A stretch of 64,000 bases of DNA from Allotamlana fucoidanivorans (lineage in GTDB: Bacteria; Bacteroidota; Bacteroidia; Flavobacteriales; Flavobacteriaceae), in contig NZ_CP074074.1 of NCBI RefSeq assembly GCF_045788535.1, positions 3,982,818-4,046,817 of the forward strand, written 5' to 3'. A program made the translations under genes and the position numbers. Positions 36,101 through 44,645 of the stretch are shown in pieces. Each line of letters opens with the position of its first letter. Position 1 is the first letter of the stretch. The notes below the pieces were generated by a model. That model made no database searches. It saw only the letters and a program-made list of their open reading frames with translations, and had not been told where the DNA came from.

Positions 36101-37747
36101 ATGAAATCATTTAAACGCTTTTTATTTTTTACATTCTTAACCATATCAGCAGCATCTTTTTCGCAAGGCTTACTTCAGGATAAATCAAATTTCACAAGGC
36201 AAGATACGTTAAGAGGTAGTATAACCCCAGAACGCGCATGGTGGGATTTAACGTACTACCACCTTGACATCAAGGTAGACCCAGATAATAAATTTATTTC
36301 TGGAAAAAACACGGTACAATACAAAGTACTCAAACAAGATTCGATACTTCAAATAGATTTGCAAGCGCCTTTAAAACTTACAAAAGCTGTTCAAAACGGT
36401 AAAGCACTAAATATAAAGCATGATGGCAATGCCCATTTCATTTACTTAAATGATATTCAAAATGTAAATACTATTGAAACTATTGATGTGTATTATGAAG
36501 GGCATCCCAGAGAAGCCGTAAATGCGCCTTGGGATGGTGGTATTTCTTGGAAAAAAGACAACAACGGTAATCATTTTGTTGCATCCTCTTGTCAAGGTTT
36601 AGGTGCCAGTGTATGGTGGCCTTGTAAAGATCATATGTATGATGAAGTAGATAGTATGCAAATTAGTGTAAACGTACCCGCAAAATTAATGAATGTTTCT
36701 AATGGACGGCTGCGAAGCATTGAGCGTATTGAAGACACCAAAACCTATAATTGGATAGTAAAAAGCCCCATTAATAACTACGGTGTCAATATAAATATTG
36801 GCGATTATGTTCACTTTTCTGAAGATTATGATGGTATGGCTGGCAATCTTGATATGGAATATTATGTATTAAGCTATAATCTAGACAAAGCCAAGGAGCA
36901 TTTTAAAGACGCACCAAAAATGATGAAAGCTTTTGAACATTGGTTTGGGCAATACCCTTTTTATGTAGATAGCTTTAAACTAGTTGAAGTACCATATCTT
37001 GGTATGGAACATCAAAGTTCAGTAACCTATGGCAACCAATATAAAAAAGGATATTTAGGTAATGATTTATCTGGAACTGGTTGGGGACTAAAGTTTGATT
37101 TTATTATTATTCATGAATCTGGTCACGAATGGTTTGCTAATAACATCACTTATAAAGATGCCGCCGACATGTGGATTCATGAAAGTTTTACAGCCTACTC
37201 TGAATCTTTATTTTTAGAGTATTACTACAGTAAGCAAGCGGCTTCTGAATACGTAATTGGAACTAGAAAAACTATTGTAAACGACAAACCTATTATTGGT
37301 CACTACAATGTAAACAAAGAAGGTTCTGCAGACATGTATTATAAAGGAGCCAACATGCTACATACTTTAAGACAACTTTTGGAAGATGATGAAAAATGGC
37401 GTCAAATTTTAAGGGGACTTAACCGTGTTTTTTATCATCAAACGGTAACCACGCAGGAAATTGAAAATTATATGAGTGAACAATCGGGCATTGATTTAAC
37501 AGCGTTTTTCAATCAATATTTAAGAACCACCAAAACCCCTACACTTTCATATAGTATTGACAATAATACTCTTAAATACAAATGGACAAATATTGTTGAA
37601 GATTTTGACATGCCCATTCAAATAAATATTAATGGAAATACACAATGGTTGTTCCCAAAGGCAGATTGGAACACCTTAAATTTAGATTCAAAAATAAACA
37701 CATTTGAAATTGATCCTGATTTCTATGTAGATTCTAAACAATTATAA
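36101..37747 (+). CDS. Secreted M1 family metallopeptidase (aminopeptidase N-like)
   Basis: A 548-residue protein with signal peptide (MKSFKRFLFFTFLTISAASFSQ). The zinc site is HESGH (H338, E339, H342) followed after 18 residues by E361 (MWIHESF). The substrate motif appears as LGMEHQSSVTYG, where classic M1 enzymes have GAMEN. The N-terminal beta domain (YYHLDIKVDPDNKFISGKNTVQYKV) is typical. It lacks the long C-terminal helical domain of E. coli PepN, making it a short flavobacterial form. Residues around 505-545 may include a small beta domain. It follows the M28 gene. Confidence 0.9.
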   Translation: MKSFKRFLFFTFLTISAASFSQGLLQDKSNFTRQDTLRGSITPERAWWDLTYYHLDIKVDPDNKFISGKNTVQYKVLKQDSILQIDLQAPLKLTKAVQNGKALNIKHDGNAHFIYLNDIQNVNTIETIDVYYEGHPREAVNAPWDGGISWKKDNNGNHFVASSCQGLGASVWWPCKDHMYDEVDSMQISVNVPAKLMNVSNGRLRSIERIEDTKTYNWIVKSPINNYGVNINIGDYVHFSEDYDGMAGNLDMEYYVLSYNLDKAKEHFKDAPKMMKAFEHWFGQYPFYVDSFKLVEVPYLGMEHQSSVTYGNQYKKGYLGNDLSGTGWGLKFDFIIIHESGHEWFANNITYKDAADMWIHESFTAYSESLFLEYYYSKQAASEYVIGTRKTIVNDKPIIGHYNVNKEGSADMYYKGANMLHTLRQLLEDDEKWRQILRGLNRVFYHQTVTTQEIENYMSEQSGIDLTAFFNQYLRTTKTPTLSYSIDNNTLKYKWTNIVEDFDMPIQININGNTQWLFPKADWNTLNLDSKINTFEIDPDFYVDSKQL

Positions 37748-37750
37748 TAT

Positions 37751-38317
37751 TTGCAAGCTATTACAGAAATACACTTTGAGCGCGATGCCGACTGGTATGA
37801 TTGGTTGTTAAATAATCATGCTAAAACCAACGGAGTGTATCTTATATTTTACAAACTAAACATGAGTTTACCAACAATGCGTTGGGAAGAAGCCGTTAAA
37901 GTTGCGCTGTGTTTTGGCTGGATAGACTCTAAAGTGCAAAGTTTAGGGGGAGGAAAAAGACGTCAATATTTTTCACCAAGGAATCCTAAAAGCTCTTGGA
38001 GTGCATTAAATAAAAAGTATATTGAAGAACTTGATGCTAAAGGTTTAATACAAGACCATGGTTATAAAAGTATTGAAGTAGCCAAACAAAATGGAGCTTG
38101 GACAGCGGTGGATGATGTTGAAAATGGTATCATTCCTAAAGATTTAAAAGAAGCTTTCAACCAAAATCCTGAAGCTTATAAAAACTACTTAAGTTTTGCC
38201 AAAAGTTACCAAAAAGGCTATTTATTTTGGCTAAATAGTGCCAAGAGAAAAGAAACACAACAAAAGCGCATTAATGAAATTATACGTTTGTGTGCTTTTA
38301 ATATTAAAAGTCGGTAA
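37751..38317 (+). CDS. YdeI/OmpD-associated family protein, TTG start
   Basis: A 188-residue protein of the YdeI-like family: WYDWLLNNHAKTNGVYLIFYKLNMSLPTMRWEEAVKVALCFGWIDSKVQSLGGGKRRQYFSPRNPKSSWSALN (read as short blocks), then WTAVDDVENGIIPKDLKEAF and SYQKGYLFWLNSAKRKETQQKRI. The N-terminus up to the conserved block is reached only from TTG 37751; no ATG or GTG lies between it and the upstream stop. It begins 3 nt after the M1 gene stop, so it is translationally linked. It is cytoplasmic. The molecular function is not established; family members were linked to antimicrobial peptide resistance and bacteriocin protection. Confidence 0.82.
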   Translation: MQAITEIHFERDADWYDWLLNNHAKTNGVYLIFYKLNMSLPTMRWEEAVKVALCFGWIDSKVQSLGGGKRRQYFSPRNPKSSWSALNKKYIEELDAKGLIQDHGYKSIEVAKQNGAWTAVDDVENGIIPKDLKEAFNQNPEAYKNYLSFAKSYQKGYLFWLNSAKRKETQQKRINEIIRLCAFNIKSR

Positions 38318-38499
38318 TTTCATTGTTCCCTTAACAATAAACAAAATACTACCTAGTAAAGTATTAATATACCATAAACCTCCTTTTATATTTTCCCAAC
38401 AGCTACTTAGCATTATGGTTATTTTAAATAATAACCATTTAAATGATAAGAATACATATGTTGTTCGACTAAAGTTCGGAAATTTATAAACACCAAACT

Positions 38500-39306
38500 G
38501 TGAAAAGAACCATACTATTATGTTTTTTGTTTGTAGGCTTACTATCATGCAAAGACAAAAAAGAAGAAACCATCAAAGAAACTAAACCAGAAACCACTTT
38601 TTCAACAAAAGTAAAAATAGACAACCCTTATGTTTCAAATATTGAAAAAGCATATCAAAAAAAGGCGTTTTTAACTAAAGCTGCAGTTACTTTTGATGTT
38701 AGTATTGTGTTTGGTGGAAACGAAATTCTTAATGGAAAAGCTCTATTTTCAACAGATTCTTCTAACGGAATATTAAAATTAAACAACGGTGATACAATAG
38801 TTTTTAGCCAACAAAATGTTTACCATTCACCAGATGCTAAAAACACCAAGATGATTCGTTTTCATGCTTATACTTGGCATTATTTCTTTATGTTTCCTTA
38901 TAAGTTGAGTGATCAAGGTACGGTTTGGTCTTTCTACCCAAATTCTAATTTAAATGGCAAAAATTATGATACTAAAAAATTAAGTTTTAAAGCTAACACT
39001 GGTGATGCTCCCGATGATTGGTATGTTGTTTATGCTAATCCAGAAACGCATTTAATTGATGTAGTGGCCTATATTGTTACAGCTGGAAAAACTAAAGAAG
39101 CCGCCGAAGATGACCCGCATGCTATTAAATATCAAGACTTTAAAACCATAAAAAATATTCCTGTGGCTCATAAATGGACATTCTGGGAATGGCATGCCAC
39201 CAAAGGACTAACCAAACAAATTGGAATGGGAATTATAAAAAACGTTGAGTTCATTGATTCAGATGCGGCTCTATTCGAAATTAAAGACAATTATATAAAA
39301 ATATAA
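38500..39306 (+). CDS. DUF6503-like lipoprotein, GTG start
   Basis: A 268-residue lipoprotein, start GTG 38500, lipobox LLSC (Cys 17). The body is beta-rich with many aromatic residues: AAVTFDVSIVFGGNEILNGKALFSTDSSNGILKL, FHAYTWHYFFMFPYKLSDQGTVW, DWYVVYANPETHLIDVVAYIVTAGKTKEAAEDDPHAIKY and VAHKWTFWEWHATKGL. I place it in the DUF6503 group of Bacteroidota. Some databases call relatives septum formation inhibitor Maf, which nothing here supports. LolA/LolB-like lipid-binding folds are comparable. It is a single gene with a 182-nt upstream gap. Confidence 0.68.
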   Translation: MKRTILLCFLFVGLLSCKDKKEETIKETKPETTFSTKVKIDNPYVSNIEKAYQKKAFLTKAAVTFDVSIVFGGNEILNGKALFSTDSSNGILKLNNGDTIVFSQQNVYHSPDAKNTKMIRFHAYTWHYFFMFPYKLSDQGTVWSFYPNSNLNGKNYDTKKLSFKANTGDAPDDWYVVYANPETHLIDVVAYIVTAGKTKEAAEDDPHAIKYQDFKTIKNIPVAHKWTFWEWHATKGLTKQIGMGIIKNVEFIDSDAALFEIKDNYIKI

Positions 39307-39455
39307 AAGAGGTCGTTTGAATTTTGATTTAAACAATTCGGATTGAGATAATTATAAATCCAGCATTGCAGTATGCGTCTAGATATTCTATATTTGGAAG
39401 GTGTTTCCCAATGAGTCCATTGGTGTTTTCATTGGTTTCTAACCAATGAAGGTAG

Positions 39456-39560
39456 TCCATTGTATTTTCTAATAATAGGAATCACAATTTCTTCAAATTC
39501 GTTAAATACTTTTTCTTTCCCATACTTAACGTAAATCCATTGATTAATTTTCTTACTGTT
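39456..39560 (-). pseudogene. Fragment of a small DUF1330-like protein
   Basis: On the minus strand 39560-39456 reads NSKKINQWIYVKYGKEKVFN, then EFEEIVIPIIRKYNG. This matches the N-terminal pattern of small flavobacterial proteins (IY-K-GKE-FNEFE-IVIPI-KYNG). There is no start, and the frame stops soon after (TGA at 39431-39429) without the second half. It lies just behind the SRPBCC gene stop. The rest of the 39307-39552 gap has only CCAATGA/CCATTGG-type short repeats (39408-39461). Confidence 0.5.
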
Positions 39561-40014
39561 CTACTAGTTGTTTAATTCCATGCAAAGCTTTAATTCTCAT
39601 TCTAGAACTCATTCTTTTCATTATTAGCAAATTCAACACTCTACTAAAGAATCCTTTTGGATCTCCATAGCCTTTATTGATGACTTTGGTTTTGTTACTC
39701 GATACTGGAACTAGAGTAAAAGAAAATCCATAATTACCAAACATTTTACTAATCCCAAATTCGTCTGATAACATAATCCATCCTATTTCTTTTTTCTCAT
39801 TGAAAAGTATACACTTTTCTGATACTTTACCAAGTTTTCCATTCATTTCCACATCGCAATGGCGCACGGTATTAAGTGCTTCAGTATCACTTGTAGTATG
39901 TTTTACGATGGTCATCCATTGTGATAGTAATGTTCCATCAATTAGAACTTCCCATATTTTATCTGCAGATGCCTCAATGATTAATTCATTTTGTCCTTGC
40001 AATTCTCCTTTCAT
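39553..40014 (-). CDS. SRPBCC family protein
   Basis: A 153-residue START/Bet v 1-like protein: ELIIEASADKIWEVLIDGTLLSQWMTIVKHTT, then CDVEMNGKLGKVSEKCILFNEKKEIGWIM and SFTLVPVSSNKTKVINKGYGDPKGF. This fold binds hydrophobic ligands in a deep cavity; the ligand is unknown. It is the last gene of a three-gene set with an SDR oxidoreductase and a Crp-type regulator on the same strand, with gaps of 71 and 89 nt. Confidence 0.82.
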   Translation of the reverse strand: MKGELQGQNELIIEASADKIWEVLIDGTLLSQWMTIVKHTTSDTEALNTVRHCDVEMNGKLGKVSEKCILFNEKKEIGWIMLSDEFGISKMFGNYGFSFTLVPVSSNKTKVINKGYGDPKGFFSRVLNLLIMKRMSSRMRIKALHGIKQLVEQ

Positions 40015-40085
40015 TTTAAAGCTTTTAAATTTATAATCACTACAATAGTTGGTACCCTTTTTAAAGTGTTGAGGAATTGTTTTCG

Positions 40086-40919
40086 CTATTTAAACACGGT
40101 GCCTTCTGCTATAGTTCTATTGTTTTCTAAATCCTTTTTTACACTTTCTACCTTTGCTGCTATTGTTGATAGTGCTATTCTCCCTAGCGGAAAGCGAAGT
40201 GTTAGAGAATCTGAGTTAACTATGTCAATGATAGCCTTTGAGGCTTTTACTGGGTCGCCTTCTTGTTTTCCGTCAACCCCTCTTAATTTGACTCTAAAAG
40301 CTCCAGCAGTTTCTGAATAATCCGAAAGCCTTTTTTTCGCTTCTTTTAAACTGTCACTGGCAAACTTTGTACGGAATGGACCTGGCTCAATAATAGAAAC
40401 TTTAAGTCCAATTGGATTTACCTCTTGCGCAAGAGCTTCACTGAACCCTTCAAGTGCAAATTTACTGGCGTTATAAATACCAAATCCAGCAAATGCTTTA
40501 ATCCCTCCATGTGAGGATATTTGAACAATATGTCCGTTTTTTTCTTTACGCATGAACGGTAAAACACTTCGAGTTAGTTGGAGTGCTCCAAAAAAATTGG
40601 CATCAAAGACTGCTTTAACTTCTTCTATACTACTTTCTTCAATAGCACCAACAAAACCAATTCCTGCATTATTGACTAATACTTCAATTCTGCCAAATTT
40701 AGAAATAAGGAGTTGTACCGCCTCGTTTATATCATTCAAATTGGTAATATCAAGTTTAATGGCAAAACCATTTCCCTTATTCTTTTGATTAAACGACTCT
40801 ACTTGTGATTGTTTTCTGAAAGTCCCTATAACAAAACCTCCTGATGTCATTACAGTTTCTGCAAGTGCTTTACCCAATCCACTTGAAACCCCTGTTATTA
40901 ACCATATTTTTTTACTCAT
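40086..40919 (-). CDS. SDR family oxidoreductase
   Basis: A 277-residue short-chain dehydrogenase. Motifs: cofactor loop WLITGVSSGLGKALAE, NNAGIGFVGAIEE, active-site Ser (VQISSHGG) with Y-x3-K in YNASKFALEGFSEALAQEV. The Rossmann Gly pattern TGxxxGxG is complete. Which nucleotide it uses is not certain from the sequence; the Arg in TFRKQSQ at the end of the second strand favours NADP. It lies between a Crp-like regulator and an SRPBCC protein; similar sets are stress- or ligand-inducible in flavobacteria. Confidence 0.9.
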   Translation of the reverse strand: MSKKIWLITGVSSGLGKALAETVMTSGGFVIGTFRKQSQVESFNQKNKGNGFAIKLDITNLNDINEAVQLLISKFGRIEVLVNNAGIGFVGAIEESSIEEVKAVFDANFFGALQLTRSVLPFMRKEKNGHIVQISSHGGIKAFAGFGIYNASKFALEGFSEALAQEVNPIGLKVSIIEPGPFRTKFASDSLKEAKKRLSDYSETAGAFRVKLRGVDGKQEGDPVKASKAIIDIVNSDSLTLRFPLGRIALSTIAAKVESVKKDLENNRTIAEGTVFK

Positions 40920-41008
40920 GATAATATGTATAAATTCTTTAGAAGCAAAGAAAAAGAGTAATGAAAAGATGAAAAATGAACTACATCAGGAAATATGATT
41001 GAACTAGT

Positions 41009-41596
41009 TCAAGATTTTATTGCCAGACGTTTTCTAATTTTACTCAAGAATTCGGCAGACATTCCTAGATAGGAAGCTAAAGCATACTGTGGGACACGTA
41101 AGACAATCTCGGGGTAAATATTTTGAAATTCTATGAAACGTTCTTCAGCTGACTTACCTAAATTGGAGAGTACACGTTTTTGAGAAAAAGCGAAAGATTT
41201 TTGAGCAACTAATCGAAAGAAACGTTCAAATTTTGGGTTTTCGCGGCATAATTTTTCAACGTCATCGTACGTAATTTGTTGAATGATTGAATCTTCAAGA
41301 GCTTCTACAAAAAGTGAAGCTGGCTCTTGATTTATATAACTACTAAAATCACTAATAAACCAATCTTCTATTGCAAACTGGATTGTATGATCAACGCCTT
41401 CGTTATTAATAAAATAACTTCTCAACGCACCTTTTAAAACATAAGTTTGACAAGAACACAAAAAGCCAGGTTGAACAATAAATTGTCTGCGCTTTACTTT
41501 TAATGTAGTTATAATGGCACTAAATTGTTTACTATCACTCTCATTTAGGTCAACATATCGCTTAATGTTATTTAATATATTTTTGTGATTTTCCAT
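41009..41596 (-). CDS. Crp/Fnr-type transcriptional regulator (cNMP-binding fold)
   Basis: A 195-residue regulator with a beta-roll domain (RRQFIVQPGFLCSCQTYVLKGALRSYFINNEGVDHTIQFAIEDWFISDFSSYI) and a C-terminal helix-turn-helix (VPQYALASYLGMSAEFLSKIRKRLA). No residues typical of cAMP binding (RxSxxAR-like pocket) are seen, so the signal is unknown. It belongs to the short flavobacterial clade that often sits beside the SDR or quinone-related genes it controls. It is the upstream gene of the SDR-SRPBCC set and may control it. Confidence 0.85.
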   Translation of the reverse strand: MENHKNILNNIKRYVDLNESDSKQFSAIITTLKVKRRQFIVQPGFLCSCQTYVLKGALRSYFINNEGVDHTIQFAIEDWFISDFSSYINQEPASLFVEALEDSIIQQITYDDVEKLCRENPKFERFFRLVAQKSFAFSQKRVLSNLGKSAEERFIEFQNIYPEIVLRVPQYALASYLGMSAEFLSKIRKRLAIKS

Positions 41597-41732
41597 AACT
41601 ACTTTCTAATTTTATAAGAGCCATCATTTCAGGGTCTAATTTTTAGTCAACCTACTTCAGGAATGTGCAGTCATAATAATTACAGCTAGCGTGTTTCTTT
41701 AGTTTAGCTATAACTAGCATTTTTTTTATACG

Positions 41733-41810
41733 TTGTACCTGTTGCACAACACTCAAATATAATTCAAAATTTTAAGTTTTAAATGAAAGTTCTTATTTTT
41801 AGAGATGCAA
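41733..41810 (+). repeat. 78-nt repeat, copy A
   Basis: Ungapped match to 50776-50853 at 64 of 78 positions, same orientation. It begins TTGTACCTGTTGCACAACAC and holds the short inverted pair GTTGT/ACAAC. The two copies bound a 9-kb accessory region. Confidence 0.6.
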
Positions 41811-41867
41811 GAAAGATGAGAGTATCAGGAGAAATTATTTAATAATTTTCAGTTAAGTGTTTGTGTA

Positions 41868-41978
41868 CTGGAGCACAATTTCTATTGCAGTTTAAAAGAT
41901 GTATTAGCATTAGAATTTCTGTATAAACAAACCAAAGGGTATTATGACGGACTTGAAATTCATAGAAAAACACAGTAA
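41868..41978 (+). pseudogene. Possible remnant of an IS3-type transposase C-terminus
   Basis: The plus-strand frame reads LEHNFYCSLKDVLALEFLYK and QTKGYYDGLEIHRKTQ, then stop. The FYxSLK...GYYxGxxxHxKT pattern resembles the ending of IS3-family OrfB proteins (F-SLK...Y-YN--R-HS). There is no start, no catalytic DDE part and no terminal repeats. Weak evidence. Confidence 0.22.
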
Positions 41979-42082
41979 ACGAGGGACGACTAGTCTGCAA
42001 ATTCGTTTTTTGCATGTATAAAGGCATGACAGACCTTACTTTTAGCCTAAGCCCATCTTGATTTTAGATGATAAATAACTAT

Positions 42083-42115
42083 CAAAAACAATAAACGCCC
42101 TTGAAAAGGACGTTT
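42083..42115 (-). terminator. Intrinsic terminator of the 42194 lipoprotein gene
   Basis: 42115-42106 pairs with 42102-42093 (10 bp, one wobble in the minus-strand RNA, loop TTC). A U-rich tract follows (42092-42083). About 80 nt after the stop codon. Confidence 0.6.
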
Positions 42116-42193
42116 TGTATCTTGTTTTTTAAAAATGAAGGGCTTGTGTAACGATTACTGTTGTTGGAATTTCGTTTTTCTTAAAGGAAAAAA

Positions 42194-42592
42194 TTAATCG
42201 GGTAAAGTTCTACCCGAAATTTCCACTTTTCCATTATTAATAGTTGAATTAGGAGTATCATTTGGTAATGTTTGTGTTTCTGATTTGGAATCTCCTCCTT
42301 CAGGTACCCAAACAGCAGTTATACTTAATACTCCTTGATAAGGAATATCTCCATAAGCGGCTGCCTCTAAACCAAGCCCAGCTCTTACATTGAGATTAAT
42401 AGTCCAAGGTGAAGTAACATTGGTTAGTTCTACAAGGTTTCCTTGACTATTTCTGTAGACTACCTTGTTTATTGTCGCTCCATTTGATGCAATCACTGTA
42501 TATGTAATATCGTACATAGTTCTAGCTGGTTTGTCATCTTTTGAACATGAAACTAAAATTGCAATAGCTGTAATAAATAATAGTTTTTTCAT
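42194..42592 (-). CDS. Small lipoprotein, MmpS-like fold possible
   Basis: A 132-residue lipoprotein (lipobox LVSC, Cys 16, followed by SKDDKP). The mature part is beta-rich: YDITYTVIASNGATINKVVYRNSQGNLVELTNVTSPWTINLNVRAGLGLEAAAYG, then GVLSITAVWVPEGG. The spacing of ITYTV, SPW and GLGLEAAA resembles single-domain beta-sandwich lipoproteins annotated as MmpS-like. No catalytic residues are evident. It is a single gene with its own terminator, preceded by an 11-bp inverted repeat 109 nt upstream. It is probably a surface protein of unknown function. Confidence 0.7.
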   Translation of the reverse strand: MKKLLFITAIAILVSCSKDDKPARTMYDITYTVIASNGATINKVVYRNSQGNLVELTNVTSPWTINLNVRAGLGLEAAAYGDIPYQGVLSITAVWVPEGGDSKSETQTLPNDTPNSTINNGKVEISGRTLPD

Positions 42593-43192
42593 TCTTTATA
42601 AAATTAAATCATTTCTAAATTTAACGTGTTTCGAATTCCATTTTATTCCATACATTCAAATGAATGTCAATGCAGCATATGAAAAGTAAAGGTTTTGGTG
42701 GATTTACTTTTTACAAAAGTAAATCGTTTTAAAAGTAAGAATTATTTTTGATTTTCATAGCGATTCTCTATTATTTATAACACAGGGTTCAGTATTTTTT
42801 CCATTTATTGACCTGCCTTTTTAGATTATGGCCACAATTGTTTTAAAAATATCTATCCATTATATTCTTCATTAAAAAATATATAAGATTTAAGGTTCCC
42901 TGAATTGTAGCCAATCCCTTTAAAACACTTTATTTTAAAATAAGAATTTTATCATTGACTAGCTATTGGTCATGATGCAGCATACCCTGTTTGTATAAAA
43001 CAGTTAAGCCTTTGATTGATTACAATGTTCCAATTATTTTTAAAGGTTGGGATGTTTATTATGTTACCAAAATATTTTTAAGCAGAATTAGATTGAAGTT
43101 TCACTCCTTTTTTTTTAATGTTGGACTTGCAACCAAAAAAAGCCCGCTCTGATGATTCAAAGCTAGCTTGTAATGTTTGATTATGATACTGA
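42593..43192. other. 600-nt gap with an 11-bp inverted repeat and a terminator
   Basis: No gene seen on either strand. It contains the hairpin GATTTACTTTT/AAAAGTAAATC (42701-42711, 42715-42725), on the upstream side of the lipoprotein gene, and the terminator of the serine hydrolase gene (43135-43167). The remainder is AT-rich with stops in all frames. Confidence 0.5.
43135..43167 (-). terminator. Intrinsic terminator of the serine hydrolase gene
   Basis: 43167-43157 pairs with 43152-43142 (11 positions, two wobbles and one mismatch in the RNA), followed by seven U (43141-43135). Confidence 0.6.
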
Positions 43193-44491
43193 TTAACGAT
43201 AATGCTGCTGCACTAACTGACGGGCGAAACCAGGAATATACAATTGATTCAGGTATACACTTGAGAAAAACACGACTACCGTGTTGGTTTCCGGTGACAC
43301 ATAAATTCCTTGTCCGTAACGACCAGCTTTGTACAAGTCACCATCATCAAAAACCATATCCCACTGATATGTGGCATGCGACTGGCCATCTTTAAAATAT
43401 TTCGATTTATCGGTTTCAACACCTTTTTTAAGGGCATCGGCATAAGTGGTCTCATACACCTTATCGAAGTAAGTATCGCTTATAATTTGCTTTTCGGCCA
43501 CTTTGTTCCAGCTTGGTGTATACAACATACCAAAACGACCCATATCGCGCAAACGAGAGGTAAAGTATCCGGCCGAAATAGGTTCTCCTTGGGCTGATAA
43601 TGCATAGTGACCATCACTTTCCATTCCTACTTGTGTCCATATACTTTCGGCAACAATTTTCTCATATTTTTTACCGGTAACTCGCTCCACAATAAAACCA
43701 AGAATTTGGGTGTTTGGGGAAGCATAATCGAATTTTACACCGGGTTCAATATAACTTTTCACCTCTTTTAATATATTATAGGCCGACTGTCCGCCTTCCT
43801 CATGACGGGAGGCCAAGGCATAAGAGGTAACTCTTGCCAAGGCATGCTCAAGGTTCATAAAATTGGCATTGGTTTCCACATAGTCCATTCCAGATACGTG
43901 ATGTAAAAGGTGCTTAACTTTAACTTTTCTCCAATCTTCATTGTTATAATCGGGCAAGTAGTGGTTGACAGTTTGCTCAAGATCAATCAATCCTTCTTCT
44001 TCTAGGATATGCACCATAATACCTAATATTTGTTTTGAAGCCGAGAACCAGCTGTGTTTATCTAGTTCACGCATTCCAGGGTACTCTTCCAATACAATTA
44101 TACCATCATGAATGACTAACAGACCTTGCATTCGGACAGCTTCATCCCTCAATAAAGCTTTCAAAGGCATTTTACCGGCATCGGTATCGGTCATGGTGTT
44201 CAATAGCGATGCATCAATATCTTTTTCGAGCATGGCCACCTGTCCACCACTGCGATAAACGGTAGCAGTCTGGTACATCTCAGGCACACTAATAAAACTG
44301 TATGTCCCTCTATCGCCGTTTATCAAGAAATCTTTGGCGCGGTATTCCCTGCGGTACTCCAATGCTTGTTCGGGTGATGCACTTTCTGAGAAAACAGATA
44401 CGGGTGAAGGTTTCATCTCCTGGGCATTTGTTATAAATAAACCTGTAATACCCATCAATGCATGTAGTAATATTGTTCTAATCGTTTTCAT
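43193..44491 (-). CDS. Secreted serine hydrolase of the beta-lactamase (class C) family
   Basis: A 432-residue protein with signal peptide (MKTIRTILLHALMGITGLFITNAQ). The catalytic SxxK is S150-A-S-K153 (WFSASKQILGIMVHILEEEG). A Tyr motif is present as FDYASPNTQILGFIVERVTGKKYEK, in the place of class C YxN. LLHHVSGMDYVET and GRYGQGIYVSPETNTVVVFFS complete the pattern. Relatives are esterases, D-aminopeptidases or carboxypeptidases; true beta-lactamase activity should not be assumed. It faces a divergent AraC-type regulator, which may have controlled it. Base composition is somewhat richer in GC than its neighbours. Confidence 0.85.
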   Translation of the reverse strand: MKTIRTILLHALMGITGLFITNAQEMKPSPVSVFSESASPEQALEYRREYRAKDFLINGDRGTYSFISVPEMYQTATVYRSGGQVAMLEKDIDASLLNTMTDTDAGKMPLKALLRDEAVRMQGLLVIHDGIIVLEEYPGMRELDKHSWFSASKQILGIMVHILEEEGLIDLEQTVNHYLPDYNNEDWRKVKVKHLLHHVSGMDYVETNANFMNLEHALARVTSYALASRHEEGGQSAYNILKEVKSYIEPGVKFDYASPNTQILGFIVERVTGKKYEKIVAESIWTQVGMESDGHYALSAQGEPISAGYFTSRLRDMGRFGMLYTPSWNKVAEKQIISDTYFDKVYETTYADALKKGVETDKSKYFKDGQSHATYQWDMVFDDGDLYKAGRYGQGIYVSPETNTVVVFFSSVYLNQLYIPGFARQLVQQHYR

Positions 44492-44645
44492 TGCTATTAT
44501 ATTTTAATATTCATTTCTAATTTGATAAGACAAAGATGAAAAAATCAGCATTAAAGGCTAGGCCAAATACGTCCAGAGAACAACCCAAAAGGTTCAAAAC
44601 TGCAGATGGAAATACGCATTAAGTTAGTTCTTTTTCATATTTTTA

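Larger units (their letters stand above)
41597..42193. other. Gene-poor 600-nt gap with repeat copy and possible transposase remnant
   Basis: No convincing intact gene. It holds repeat copy A (41733-41810), a plus-strand open stretch 41868-41978 that may be a transposase tail, and a terminator for the next minus-strand gene. A 62-residue minus-strand frame (41839-42027) has no support. Confidence 0.5.

Noticed and set aside
38231..38548. 105-residue minus-strand frame across 38.2-38.5 kb
   Set aside because: It overlaps two genes on the plus strand and shows no domain pattern; it looks like an AT-rich chance frame.
39408..39461. CCAATG/CCATTGG repeats as a CRISPR-like array
   Set aside because: The units are 7-8 bases, irregular in spacing and orientation, and there are no unique spacers or cas genes.
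41839..42027. 62-residue minus-strand open frame in the 41.6-42.2 kb gap
   Set aside because: Composition is random-looking, it has no known pattern, and it overlaps the plus-strand transposase-like remnant.
43193..44491. Antibiotic-resistance beta-lactamase
   Set aside because: SxxK is present, but the family is mostly esterases and peptidases, and the class C YxN/KTG signs are not complete.
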